Translations under genes and position numbers: made by a program
The notes under the pieces: generated by a model
Database searches by the model: none
What the model saw: the letters and a program-made list of their open reading frames with translations, nothing else
Told to the model about the DNA's origin: nothing
Shown here: piece after piece, positions 47,100 through 55,330 of the stretch
Layout: every line of letters starts with the position of its first letter
Position numbering within the stretch: the first letter of the stretch is position 1
From: Paracoccaceae bacterium
Lineage (GTDB): Bacteria; Pseudomonadota; Alphaproteobacteria; Rhodobacterales; Rhodobacteraceae
DNA: 64,000 nucleotides
Assembly (NCBI GenBank): GCA_024639125.1
Contig: JAHEJA010000023.1
Location: 1-64,000 of the forward strand
Reading direction: 5' to 3'

Positions 47100-49331
47100 T
47101 TGGACACACGGCGAAGACAGGCATTTTGGGCCAAATTTGTGCGCTTACGGCGCCAAAGACGCATTGTCGCCGCTGTTAACATCGGCCTTGTGATGATGGG
47201 GCCTATTTTGGCCTTGGCGACTTATATCGTCTTGGGCCCAATGGATCAGGGGGCGATTTCGCCACTGCTCCGACTCGTTTTGATGTCGGATCTGATCTAT
47301 GTTTTGCTTATTGTGGCCCTCGTGCTGCAGCGTGTTTTGCGCATAGTTGCCCAAAGACGGCAAAAATCTGCCGGTTCTAGATTGCACCTTCGCTTAACAG
47401 GTGTGTTTACGATTATGGCGCTCTTGCCGACCATTACTGTTGCAATCTTTGCTATTCTGTCGGTCAACATGGGGCTAGAGGCGTGGTTTTCAACGCGGGT
47501 TCAAAGCGTGATTTCGGCCTCTTTGTCTGCGGCGCAATCCTATGAACAAGAACAAAAATCCGCCCTAAGAGAAGATGCCATTGATTTAGCATCCCGATTG
47601 GTGCGCAAGAAAATAAGAGAAGGATCAATAGATCCCGAAGTGTTGCGCGATGAACTCAGCCAGGGGCAGCTTGCCATTCAGCGCGGCCTGCGCGAAGCGT
47701 TTATAATCGATGAAACTGGCGCAATTCTTTTTCGTGGCGATCGTTCATATCTGTTTGATTTCGAAGACCTCACCCAGAGCGACATTGACGCATCCTTGGC
47801 CGAAGTCGTGCTGATTGAAGATTGGGTAAATAATGAAATGCGCGCCTTGGTCTATTTGGACGGCTTTAGCGATTATTACCTGTATGTCACCCGCGATGTG
47901 GATGGGGAATTGCTGTCGCTTTTGGATGACACGCAACAGACTGCGTTGTTTTATCAGCAACGTGAATCTGAACGCGGGCGCGTGCTGTTTGATTTTGGCG
48001 TGCTTTACTTGGCGTTTGCTGTGTTGTTGATCTTGGCATCTGTGCTTTTGGCGCTTTGGTTTGCGGAACGGCTGTCGCGCCCTATCGGACGGTTGGCTGG
48101 GGCCGCACAACGGGTTGGCCAAGGCGAATTGGACACACAAGTGATCGAAGAAGAGGGGGATGACGAAATTGCTCAGCTTGGTGTGTATTTCAACCAAATG
48201 ACACGTCAGCTCAAGGCGCAGCGCGACACCTTGTTAGAGTCAACCGCCCAAGTCGAACGCCGCCGCCGGATGTTTGACTCGGTTTTGACTTCGGTTACGT
48301 CTGGTGTGGTCGGTTTGGATCCCGCAGGCAGCATTGCCTTTGTCAACCGGTCTGCAGAACGTTTGTTGGGGTGGAGCGATACCCAAGAAGCCGTTGATAT
48401 GGTTGTCGCAGTGCCAGAGTTTGGACCCCTTTTTGATCGGCTCAAAGAAACGGGTGCTGACAGTGTCCAAGAAGAAATCAAAGTTATTCGCTCGGGTCGT
48501 GTAGAAAACCTTTTGGTGCGCATGTCTAAACGGCATCTTGGCGATGACACCCTAGAAGGGTATGTTGTTGCATTTGACGATGTTACAGATCTGGTATCCG
48601 CCCAAAGATCGGCAGCATGGGGCGATGTGGCGCGCAGAATTGCGCATGAAATCAAAAACCCATTGACCCCAATTCAATTGTCAGCGGAACGGATCAAACG
48701 TAAATTTGGGCCGAAACTAGCAGAAGAGTCACAAGATTTAGAACAGCTTACTGGCGTAATCGTGCGTCAAACCAATGACTTACGTCGCATTGTGGATGAA
48801 TTTTCAAAATTTGCGCGCATGCCCGAGCCGGAAAAGCGGCTTGAGGATATCGTAACATTGGTAAATTCTGCCTATGTGTTGCAAATGGCCGGACAGCCCA
48901 AAGTGGATTTTTCCAAGGAGTGCCAAATCGAAACGCTTCAGGCGGATGTCGATGCGACTATGATATCTCAAGCGTTGATGAACCTGTTGAAAAACGCAGG
49001 AGAAGCTATTGAAACGCGCCTGGAAAAGGGGGTCTTTCCTTTGCTTAAAGGGCGCATTCATGTGGGTGTTACGTATGAAGACAATACAGTGCAAATTCGG
49101 ATTTCGGATAATGGCATCGGATTGCCGCAAGACAGATCACGTCTGTTTGAACCCTATGTTACAACACGTGACAAGGGGACGGGACTCGGCTTGCCGATCG
49201 TGAAAAAAATTATAGAAGAACATGGGGGTACTTTGCGTTTGGTGGACGCAGAGCCGTTTGATATGGGGGCACATTTCGGTGCCTGTGCAATTGTGGAACT
49301 GCCGGTGGTATCGGTGGTATTTGAGGGGTAA
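47100..49331 (+). CDS. ntrY: membrane sensor kinase NtrY
   Basis: This 743-residue membrane histidine kinase has N-terminal membrane spans (about 22-45, 55-80 and 100-125), a periplasmic sensor region, a further span near 300-325, then HAMP (RLAGAAQRVGQGELD), PAS, HisKA ([22 protein letters not shown]) and HATPase with GTGLGLPIVKKII. It partners NtrX in nitrogen and redox sensing. It starts at TTG 47100, seven bases after AGGAG, 78 bp behind ntrC. Confidence 0.93.
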   Translation: MDTRRRQAFWAKFVRLRRQRRIVAAVNIGLVMMGPILALATYIVLGPMDQGAISPLLRLVLMSDLIYVLLIVALVLQRVLRIVAQRRQKSAGSRLHLRLTGVFTIMALLPTITVAIFAILSVNMGLEAWFSTRVQSVISASLSAAQSYEQEQKSALREDAIDLASRLVRKKIREGSIDPEVLRDELSQGQLAIQRGLREAFIIDETGAILFRGDRSYLFDFEDLTQSDIDASLAEVVLIEDWVNNEMRALVYLDGFSDYYLYVTRDVDGELLSLLDDTQQTALFYQQRESERGRVLFDFGVLYLAFAVLLILASVLLALWFAERLSRPIGRLAGAAQRVGQGELDTQVIEEEGDDEIAQLGVYFNQMTRQLKAQRDTLLESTAQVERRRRMFDSVLTSVTSGVVGLDPAGSIAFVNRSAERLLGWSDTQEAVDMVVAVPEFGPLFDRLKETGADSVQEEIKVIRSGRVENLLVRMSKRHLGDDTLEGYVVAFDDVTDLVSAQRSAAWGDVARRIAHEIKNPLTPIQLSAERIKRKFGPKLAEESQDLEQLTGVIVRQTNDLRRIVDEFSKFARMPEPEKRLEDIVTLVNSAYVLQMAGQPKVDFSKECQIETLQADVDATMISQALMNLLKNAGEAIETRLEKGVFPLLKGRIHVGVTYEDNTVQIRISDNGIGLPQDRSRLFEPYVTTRDKGTGLGLPIVKKIIEEHGGTLRLVDAEPFDMGAHFGACAIVELPVVSVVFEG

Positions 49332-49336
49332 ATAAC

Positions 49337-50737
49337 GTGAGCGATTTAAACGATATTTTGATTGTGGATGATGAAAAAGATATCCGCCAATTGATATCTG
49401 ATATTCTTGAGGACGAAGGCTATGCCACGCGATTGGCTGGCACGTCTGATGATGCAATCAAAGAAGTAACATCCAAACCACCGAGTTTGTTAATTTTGGA
49501 TATCTGGCTCAAAGACAGCGATATGGATGGGATTGATATCTTGAAAAAGGTGAAATCCGAATATCCACAGGTTCCAGTTGTTATTATTTCTGGCCATGGC
49601 AATATCGAAATTGCCGTCGCCGCGATCAAACAGGGGGCTTATGATTTCATTGAAAAGCCATTTAACATTGATCAATTGTTAGTGGTCATTCGTCGTGCAA
49701 TGGAAGCCTCTCGTCTGAGACGCGAAAACAAAGAGTTGCGGCAAAAAGACGGCCCTATTTTGGAAATGATCGGTCATAGTACCGTTTTCAAAACGCTTGT
49801 TGCGCAACTTGACAAGGTGACAAAATCCAACGGTCGCGTCATGCTAAGCGGGCCTTCTGGGGTCGGCAAGGAAATGGCTGCGCGTTATATCCATTCCCAT
49901 TCTGACCGCGCTTCGGCGCCGTTTGTCATCGTAAATTGTGCAACCATCGAACCGGATCGGATGGAAGACGTGCTTTTTGGTCACGAAGGGCGTGGGCAGG
50001 GTGCACATCAAGGTCTTCTTGAACAAGCCAATGGGGGCGTGATTTACTTCGACGAAGTGGCGGATATGCCTTTGGTGACGCAATCAAAAATTTTGCGCGT
50101 CTTGGTTGATCAAAAATTTCAACGTGTCGGTGGCAACGAAGAAGTCAAAGTTGATCTTAGGGTTATTTCGTCAACCAGTCGCGACTTGAAACAAGAAATT
50201 GATAACAAAACGTTCAGAGAAGAGCTGTATCATCGCTTGAATGTTGTGCCTATCCCGGTTCCGTCACTAGAACAGCGGCGCGAAGATATTCCACTTTTGG
50301 CGGACTATTTCATTGCGCATTTCAACAAAACCCAAGGTTTGGCATTGCGCCACCTAAGTGACGATGCCTCTGCGATGTTGCAAACGCAGAATTGGCCCGG
50401 AAATGTGCGTCAGCTTAAAAACTTGATCGAACGCGTGTTGATATTGGGCGATGGCACAGGTGATATTTTGGTGGACGATCTTCCCAATGATATTTCCTCT
50501 GAAACGTCGCAGGGCGGTTCGATTGTAAGCGGTGCAATTGCGACGATGCCCTTGCGCGAAGCACGTGAAGCATTTGAACGTGAATATTTGATTGCCCAGA
50601 TCAATCGCTTTGGCGGCAATATCAGCAAGACCGCCAATTTTGTGGGTATGGAACGAAGCGCATTGCATCGAAAACTAAAGTCTTTGGGCGTGGTCTCGAG
50701 TGGAAAATCAGCCCGTATTCAGGATGACGCCGAATGA
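49337..50737 (+). CDS. ntrX: response regulator NtrX without canonical GAFTGA
   Basis: This NtrC-family regulator of 466 residues starts at GTG 49337 behind GAGGGG. Its receiver has the acceptor Asp in LLILDIWLKDSDMDG. The AAA+ domain has Walker A GPSGVGKE, and FGHEGRGQGAHQG replaces FGHEKGAFTGA; the Walker B GGVIYFDEVAD is intact. A Fis-type DNA-binding domain ends the protein (NISKTANFVGMERSALHRKL). Loss of GAFTGA implies that it does not work through sigma54. Its stop precedes trkA by 75 bp. Confidence 0.94.
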   Translation: MSDLNDILIVDDEKDIRQLISDILEDEGYATRLAGTSDDAIKEVTSKPPSLLILDIWLKDSDMDGIDILKKVKSEYPQVPVVIISGHGNIEIAVAAIKQGAYDFIEKPFNIDQLLVVIRRAMEASRLRRENKELRQKDGPILEMIGHSTVFKTLVAQLDKVTKSNGRVMLSGPSGVGKEMAARYIHSHSDRASAPFVIVNCATIEPDRMEDVLFGHEGRGQGAHQGLLEQANGGVIYFDEVADMPLVTQSKILRVLVDQKFQRVGGNEEVKVDLRVISSTSRDLKQEIDNKTFREELYHRLNVVPIPVPSLEQRREDIPLLADYFIAHFNKTQGLALRHLSDDASAMLQTQNWPGNVRQLKNLIERVLILGDGTGDILVDDLPNDISSETSQGGSIVSGAIATMPLREAREAFEREYLIAQINRFGGNISKTANFVGMERSALHRKLKSLGVVSSGKSARIQDDAE

Positions 50738-50812
50738 CACCACGGATTGACCATGACCGTGTTGCATGTCATGCACTAAAACTTGCAAGTATCACCGCAC
50801 GAGGTTGATGGG

Positions 50813-52189
50813 ATGAAGGTCATTATTTGTGGAGCTGGTCAAGTAGGCTGGCAAATCGCGCGCCACCTTGCGGGGGAACGTAACGATGTGACTGTGGTTG
50901 ATAGCAATCCCGACCTTGTGCGTCGCGCCACGGATACATTGGATGTTCAAGGCGTCGCTGGGTTTGCGTCTTATCCGGATGTTCTGGATCGAGCCGGTGC
51001 GCGTGATGCTGATATGATCATTGCGGCGACCCATTCAGACGAAGTGAACATGGTCACATGTCAAGTTGCGCATTCGGTTTTCAACATTCAACGAAAAATT
51101 GCTCGCTTGCGTAGCCAGTCATATTTGACCGCAATTTATTCGGATCTATATCGCCGTGATCATTTGCCCATTGATGTGGTCATTTCGCCAGAACGCGAAG
51201 TGGCTGAAGCCGCGTTGAAACGTCTTGCGACGCCATCTGCGTTTGATACGGAAATGTTTTTGGATGATCGGGCGCAACTACTGGGGCTGCGCTTGGATGA
51301 AAACTGTCCTGTGCTGAACACGCCATTGCGCCAGTTGACGGATTTGTTTTCAACACTTCGCACGATTGTGGTCGGTGTGCGTCGCAATGGCGTGCTCTTT
51401 GCCCCTGAAGCAGGGGATCAGTTGTTTGCCGCTGATGAATGTTATTTGATGACACATATTGACGATGTTGGTCGTTCAATGGAGGTGTTTGGCAAGTCGC
51501 ATGCGCGGCAAGATCGCGTTGTGGTGATTGGGGGCGGTAATGTTGGCTTGGCAGTGGCGAAAACGCTTGAGTCCGGCGAACATCGTGTGCGGACCCGAAT
51601 TATCGAAAAGGATCGCAAGATCGCTGAAAAAGCCGCCGATGCGCTTGAGCGTACGATTGTTTTGAATGGCGATGGGTTGAATACCGCTTTGCTTTTAGAG
51701 GCGAACATTTCCAAAGCGGATGCTTTGCTTGCCGTGACTGACGACGATAAAACCAATATGCTTGCCGCAGTGCGTGCCAAGGCGCAGGGCTGCCCGATGA
51801 CAATTGCGTTGATCAACGATCCGACGCTTGTGCCGCTAATGGCACCTTTGGGTATTGATGCCTATATCAACCCACGCGCCACGACCGTAAGTTCCATTCT
51901 GCGCCATATTCGACATGGGCGCGTTCGGGGTGTGTATTCTATCGGTGATGCCGAAGCAGAAATCATCGAAGCGCAGGTTTTGACCACATCTCCGATCGCA
52001 GGACAGCGTATTCGTGACATCGATTTTCCCGAAGGTGTTTTGGTAGGGGGCGTGTTGAAAAACGGTGAAATGATCAAACCTACGGGAAAGACGCGTATTG
52101 ATGAAGGCGACGTTATCGCGCTGTTTTCATTGGCCAAGGATGTCGGCGAAGTTGAACGTCTGCTTCAAGTTTCCATCGATTTTTTCTAA
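50813..52189 (+). CDS. trkA: Trk potassium uptake regulator TrkA
   Basis: This 458-residue peripheral regulatory subunit of the Trk channel has two repeats, each a Rossmann RCK-N domain (MKVIICGAGQVGWQIARHL and VVIGGGNVGLAVAKTLE) followed by a RCK-C domain, and it binds NAD(H)/ATP. The ATG at 50813 gives the standard family N-terminus and follows GAGG; the ORF starts upstream at 50783. It is three bases ahead of trkH, so subunits are made together. Linkage of ntrYX to trkAH is typical for Alphaproteobacteria. Confidence 0.95.
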   Translation: MKVIICGAGQVGWQIARHLAGERNDVTVVDSNPDLVRRATDTLDVQGVAGFASYPDVLDRAGARDADMIIAATHSDEVNMVTCQVAHSVFNIQRKIARLRSQSYLTAIYSDLYRRDHLPIDVVISPEREVAEAALKRLATPSAFDTEMFLDDRAQLLGLRLDENCPVLNTPLRQLTDLFSTLRTIVVGVRRNGVLFAPEAGDQLFAADECYLMTHIDDVGRSMEVFGKSHARQDRVVVIGGGNVGLAVAKTLESGEHRVRTRIIEKDRKIAEKAADALERTIVLNGDGLNTALLLEANISKADALLAVTDDDKTNMLAAVRAKAQGCPMTIALINDPTLVPLMAPLGIDAYINPRATTVSSILRHIRHGRVRGVYSIGDAEAEIIEAQVLTTSPIAGQRIRDIDFPEGVLVGGVLKNGEMIKPTGKTRIDEGDVIALFSLAKDVGEVERLLQVSIDFF

Positions 52190-52192
52190 GCC

Positions 52193-53707
52193 ATGCTGAA
52201 ACGCTTATATCAGCTGCCTTTGTTTTTTCTGCTTTGGGGACTTTGTTCCGCTGCTATGTTTGTGCCGATGGGCTATGCTTTGGCACATCAAAGTTTTTTT
52301 GAAGCACGAATGTTTGGCTATTCTGCTGTCTTGGGGTTGTTTTTGCTCTTTATGGTTGGGCTTGCTTTGTCCAATCGTAAATTTGAACTTTCAGGTGTGC
52401 GGCAACTGTCGTCTCTTTTGTTGGGCTTTGTGCTTTTGCCCTTTTATTTGGCAATTCCATTTAACGAAGCACTTGGAACGACGTGGTTTAGTTCGTCTTA
52501 CCTTGAAATGGTCAGCGCGCTGACAACCACTGGATTTCGCACATTTGATGCTGGGCGCTTGTCAGAGACGCTGCATCTATGGCGGGCCTTGGTCGCGTGG
52601 CTGGGCGGTGGCATCATGTGGGTAACCGCTGCTGCGATTTTGGCGCCGATGAACCTTGGGGGGTTTGAAGTGACCGCCGCGGGCAATGGTGAATTCAGCA
52701 CCCGTCAGTACAATTTTTCGACATCCTCTGAAATGGCACATTTTCTTGAGCGCACAGTGAATATGATGGTTCCGACCTATGCCGGGCTCACGATGGTGTT
52801 GTGGATCTTGTTGGTTATGTCGGGGGATATGGGGTTGAATGCCTTTGTGACTGCGATGTCGGTCATGTCCACAAGCGGCATGTCCATGCAGAATTTTGGC
52901 GATCCTGTGACCCAGCAATGGCTCGGTGAAGCTATTATTTTGATGTTTTTTGTGTTTGCTCTTTCGCACCACACATTCAGCGACAAACAAGGCAAAGCGC
53001 ATCGCGATAGCCTAAGGAATGATCCAGAATTGCGGTTGGGTATTTTTATTTGCCTAGCCTTGCCACTGGCGTTGTTTTTGCGTCATTGGATCGGTGCGCT
53101 TGATCAAAGTGACCAGTCCTCTTTTGCCAGTGGGTTATCTGCATTGTGGGGGGGCTTTTTCACAGTCATGTCGTTTTTAACGACCACAGGTTATCAAAGC
53201 TCGCATTGGGTGGATGCGCAAACTTGGTCAGGTATGCAAACGCCCGGTGTTATCTTTCTGGGGCTTGCTTTGGTCGGTGGCGGCGTTGCGACGACGGCTG
53301 GCGGAGTGAAATTATTGCGTGTCTATGCGCTTTATCTAAATGCTGATCGTGAAATGGAAGTCTTGGTGTACCCAAGTTCGGTTGGCCGCCGGCAAAAGCA
53401 TTTGCGCAGTGATCTTTTAAGCGGTTCTTTTATTGCTTGGGTGTTTTTCATGCTCTTTGTGGTAACGCTTTCTGTAAATACTTTGGCGTTTTCTGCTTTG
53501 GGCTTATCATTTGAAGATGCTCTTATCTTGTGCATTTCGGCGCTGTCCACGACGGGTCCCTTGATAGATATGGTTCAGCTAGAGCTGAGTTCGATTGCCG
53601 ATCTTCCAGTTTTGTCCAAAGCGGTTTTGTCCCTAACGATGATTTTGGGGCGACTTGAAATATTGGTTGTGATCGCACTTGTCTCACCGTCAATTTGGCG
53701 ATCCTGA
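52193..53707 (+). CDS. trkH: Trk potassium uptake channel TrkH
   Basis: This 504-residue membrane subunit has four pore-like repeats: ALTTTGFRTFDAG, AMSVMSTSGMS, MSFLTTTGYQSSHW and LSTTGPLIDMV give the selectivity-filter glycines. There are about ten hydrophobic helices. With TrkA it imports potassium driven by the proton/sodium potential. A hairpin lies between this gene and hfq, so part of the transcription may stop there. Confidence 0.94.
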   Translation: MLKRLYQLPLFFLLWGLCSAAMFVPMGYALAHQSFFEARMFGYSAVLGLFLLFMVGLALSNRKFELSGVRQLSSLLLGFVLLPFYLAIPFNEALGTTWFSSSYLEMVSALTTTGFRTFDAGRLSETLHLWRALVAWLGGGIMWVTAAAILAPMNLGGFEVTAAGNGEFSTRQYNFSTSSEMAHFLERTVNMMVPTYAGLTMVLWILLVMSGDMGLNAFVTAMSVMSTSGMSMQNFGDPVTQQWLGEAIILMFFVFALSHHTFSDKQGKAHRDSLRNDPELRLGIFICLALPLALFLRHWIGALDQSDQSSFASGLSALWGGFFTVMSFLTTTGYQSSHWVDAQTWSGMQTPGVIFLGLALVGGGVATTAGGVKLLRVYALYLNADREMEVLVYPSSVGRRQKHLRSDLLSGSFIAWVFFMLFVVTLSVNTLAFSALGLSFEDALILCISALSTTGPLIDMVQLELSSIADLPVLSKAVLSLTMILGRLEILVVIALVSPSIWRS

Positions 53708-53752
53708 ATATTTTCATGGACGATTTCTACGAGTTGTGGTTGTATCGGATCA

Positions 53753-53772
53753 GTAGGGCTGATACGCCCTAC
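53753..53772 (+). other. Hairpin between trkH and hfq
   Basis: GTAGGGC (53753-53759) and GCCCTAC (53766-53772) form a perfect 7-bp stem with a 6-nt loop, 47 bp upstream of the hfq start. There is no T-run behind it, so it is more likely a 5'-leader structure of hfq or a partial attenuator than a simple terminator. Confidence 0.5.
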
Positions 53773-53819
53773 ATTATCTATGGTCGTGCAACCACTAAAG
53801 AAAACAAAAGGCAAATAAA

Positions 53820-54059
53820 ATGGCATCCGATCGTCAAAATCTTCAAGACGCTTTTTTGAACCACGTTCGCAAAGCAAAGATTCCAGTAACCGTATTTTTA
53901 ATCAACGGGGTAAAGTTGCAAGGTGTGATCACCTGGTTTGACAACTTCTGTATCCTGTTGCGCCGTGATGGGCAGTCGCAATTGGTGTATAAACACGCGA
54001 TTTCTACTATTATGCCGTCACAAAACATCTCTCTTTACGAAGGTGAAGACCAGAATTGA
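53820..54059 (+). CDS. hfq: RNA chaperone Hfq
   Basis: This 79-residue Sm-like protein forms a hexamer that pairs small RNAs with mRNAs. The Sm1 motif ([26 protein letters not shown]) and Sm2 motif ([14 protein letters not shown], with the family YKHAISTI) are complete. The C-terminal tail is very short ([11 protein letters not shown]), as usual in Alphaproteobacteria. Its stop overlaps the hflX start by one base. Confidence 0.97.
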   Translation: MASDRQNLQDAFLNHVRKAKIPVTVFLINGVKLQGVITWFDNFCILLRRDGQSQLVYKHAISTIMPSQNISLYEGEDQN

Positions 54060-55330
54060 TGGAACATGATAGGGTTGCCACCCGCGCATGGGTGCTGCAT
54101 CCCGATATAAAATCGGATCGTAATCGCCGTGCCGCAGCGCCTGCGTTAGAAGAAGCTGTGTCGCTTGCGCATGCATTGCCTAACTTGGATGTCATTGGCG
54201 GTTTGATTGTGCCTTTGCCCAAACCACAGCCAGGCAAGCTTTTTGGCAAAGGTAAGCTCGAAGAGCTGAAAAACCTATTTCACGACAATGAAATCGAACT
54301 GGTCTTGATTGACGGGCCAGTGTCGCCGGTTCAGCAGCGTAACTTGGAAAAGGAATGGAAGGTCAAAATTCTGGATCGCACTGGATTGATCCTTGAAATC
54401 TTTTCGGACCGTGCTGCAACACGTGAAGGTGTGCTTCAGGTGGAAATGGCTGCCTTGACGTATCAGCGAACACGTTTGGTGCGGGCTTGGACCCACCTTG
54501 AACGTCAACGCGGCGGATTGGGGTTTGTTGGCGGTCCCGGTGAAACACAAATCGAAGCTGACCGCCGTGCCATTGATGAACAATTGGTTCGTTTGCGTCG
54601 TCAACTTGATAAAGTTGTGAAAACACGCACGTTGCATCGGGCAGCGCGCGCGAAAATACCCTATCCCATCGTTGCTTTGGTCGGATATACCAATGCGGGA
54701 AAATCAACGCTTTTCAATCGCTTGACGGGTGCGGATGTGATGGCAAAAGACATGCTTTTTGCGACACTTGACCCAACGATGCGTGCGGTGAAATTAGAAA
54801 ATGGATTAGATATAATTTTATCCGATACCGTTGGATTTATTTCAGATTTGCCAACGGAATTGGTGGCATCGTTCCGCGCAACGCTAGAAGAAGTCTTGGC
54901 TGCGAATGTTATTTTGCATGTGCGCGACATTGCACATGAAGCCACCGAAGAACAATCAGAGGATGTTCTCGCAATTATGGAAAACCTTGGTGTAAACGAC
55001 AAAACACCTGTGTTGGAAGTATGGAATAAGATCGACAAACTTGCCCCTGATATCCGCTCAGCCGTTCAAACCAAAGCTGCGCGTGACGAAGATATTTTTG
55101 CAATATCTGCCGTTACGGGGGATGGGTTCGATGATCTTTTGGCAGCGATTGCCAAAGCGCTAAATTCCGAAACGCTGCTCGAAGACGTTTTGATCCCCTA
55201 TGCTGACGGGAAAAAGCGGGCATTCCTATATGAACAAGACGTTATCGAAGCCGAAACATCGCATGACGAAGGAACGTTATTTACTGTGTCATGGACGCCA
55301 ATGGTTAAAGCCAAGTTTGAACGTCTTTAA
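54059..55330 (+). CDS. hflX: ribosome-associated GTPase HflX
   Basis: HflX splits stalled or stress-arrested ribosomes. The 423-residue protein has the N-terminal HflX nucleotide-binding domain with the GFVGGPGETQIEADRR segment, then a G domain (GYTNAGKSTLFNRL, DTVGFISDLP, NKID). The ATG at 54059 overlaps the hfq stop (TGATG) and is preferred to a TTG at 54056. The 3' end overlaps the convergent acylase by four bases; a GGGGTGA/TCACCCC hairpin follows at 55340-55359 inside that gene. Confidence 0.96.
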   Translation: MEHDRVATRAWVLHPDIKSDRNRRAAAPALEEAVSLAHALPNLDVIGGLIVPLPKPQPGKLFGKGKLEELKNLFHDNEIELVLIDGPVSPVQQRNLEKEWKVKILDRTGLILEIFSDRAATREGVLQVEMAALTYQRTRLVRAWTHLERQRGGLGFVGGPGETQIEADRRAIDEQLVRLRRQLDKVVKTRTLHRAARAKIPYPIVALVGYTNAGKSTLFNRLTGADVMAKDMLFATLDPTMRAVKLENGLDIILSDTVGFISDLPTELVASFRATLEEVLAANVILHVRDIAHEATEEQSEDVLAIMENLGVNDKTPVLEVWNKIDKLAPDIRSAVQTKAARDEDIFAISAVTGDGFDDLLAAIAKALNSETLLEDVLIPYADGKKRAFLYEQDVIEAETSHDEGTLFTVSWTPMVKAKFERL

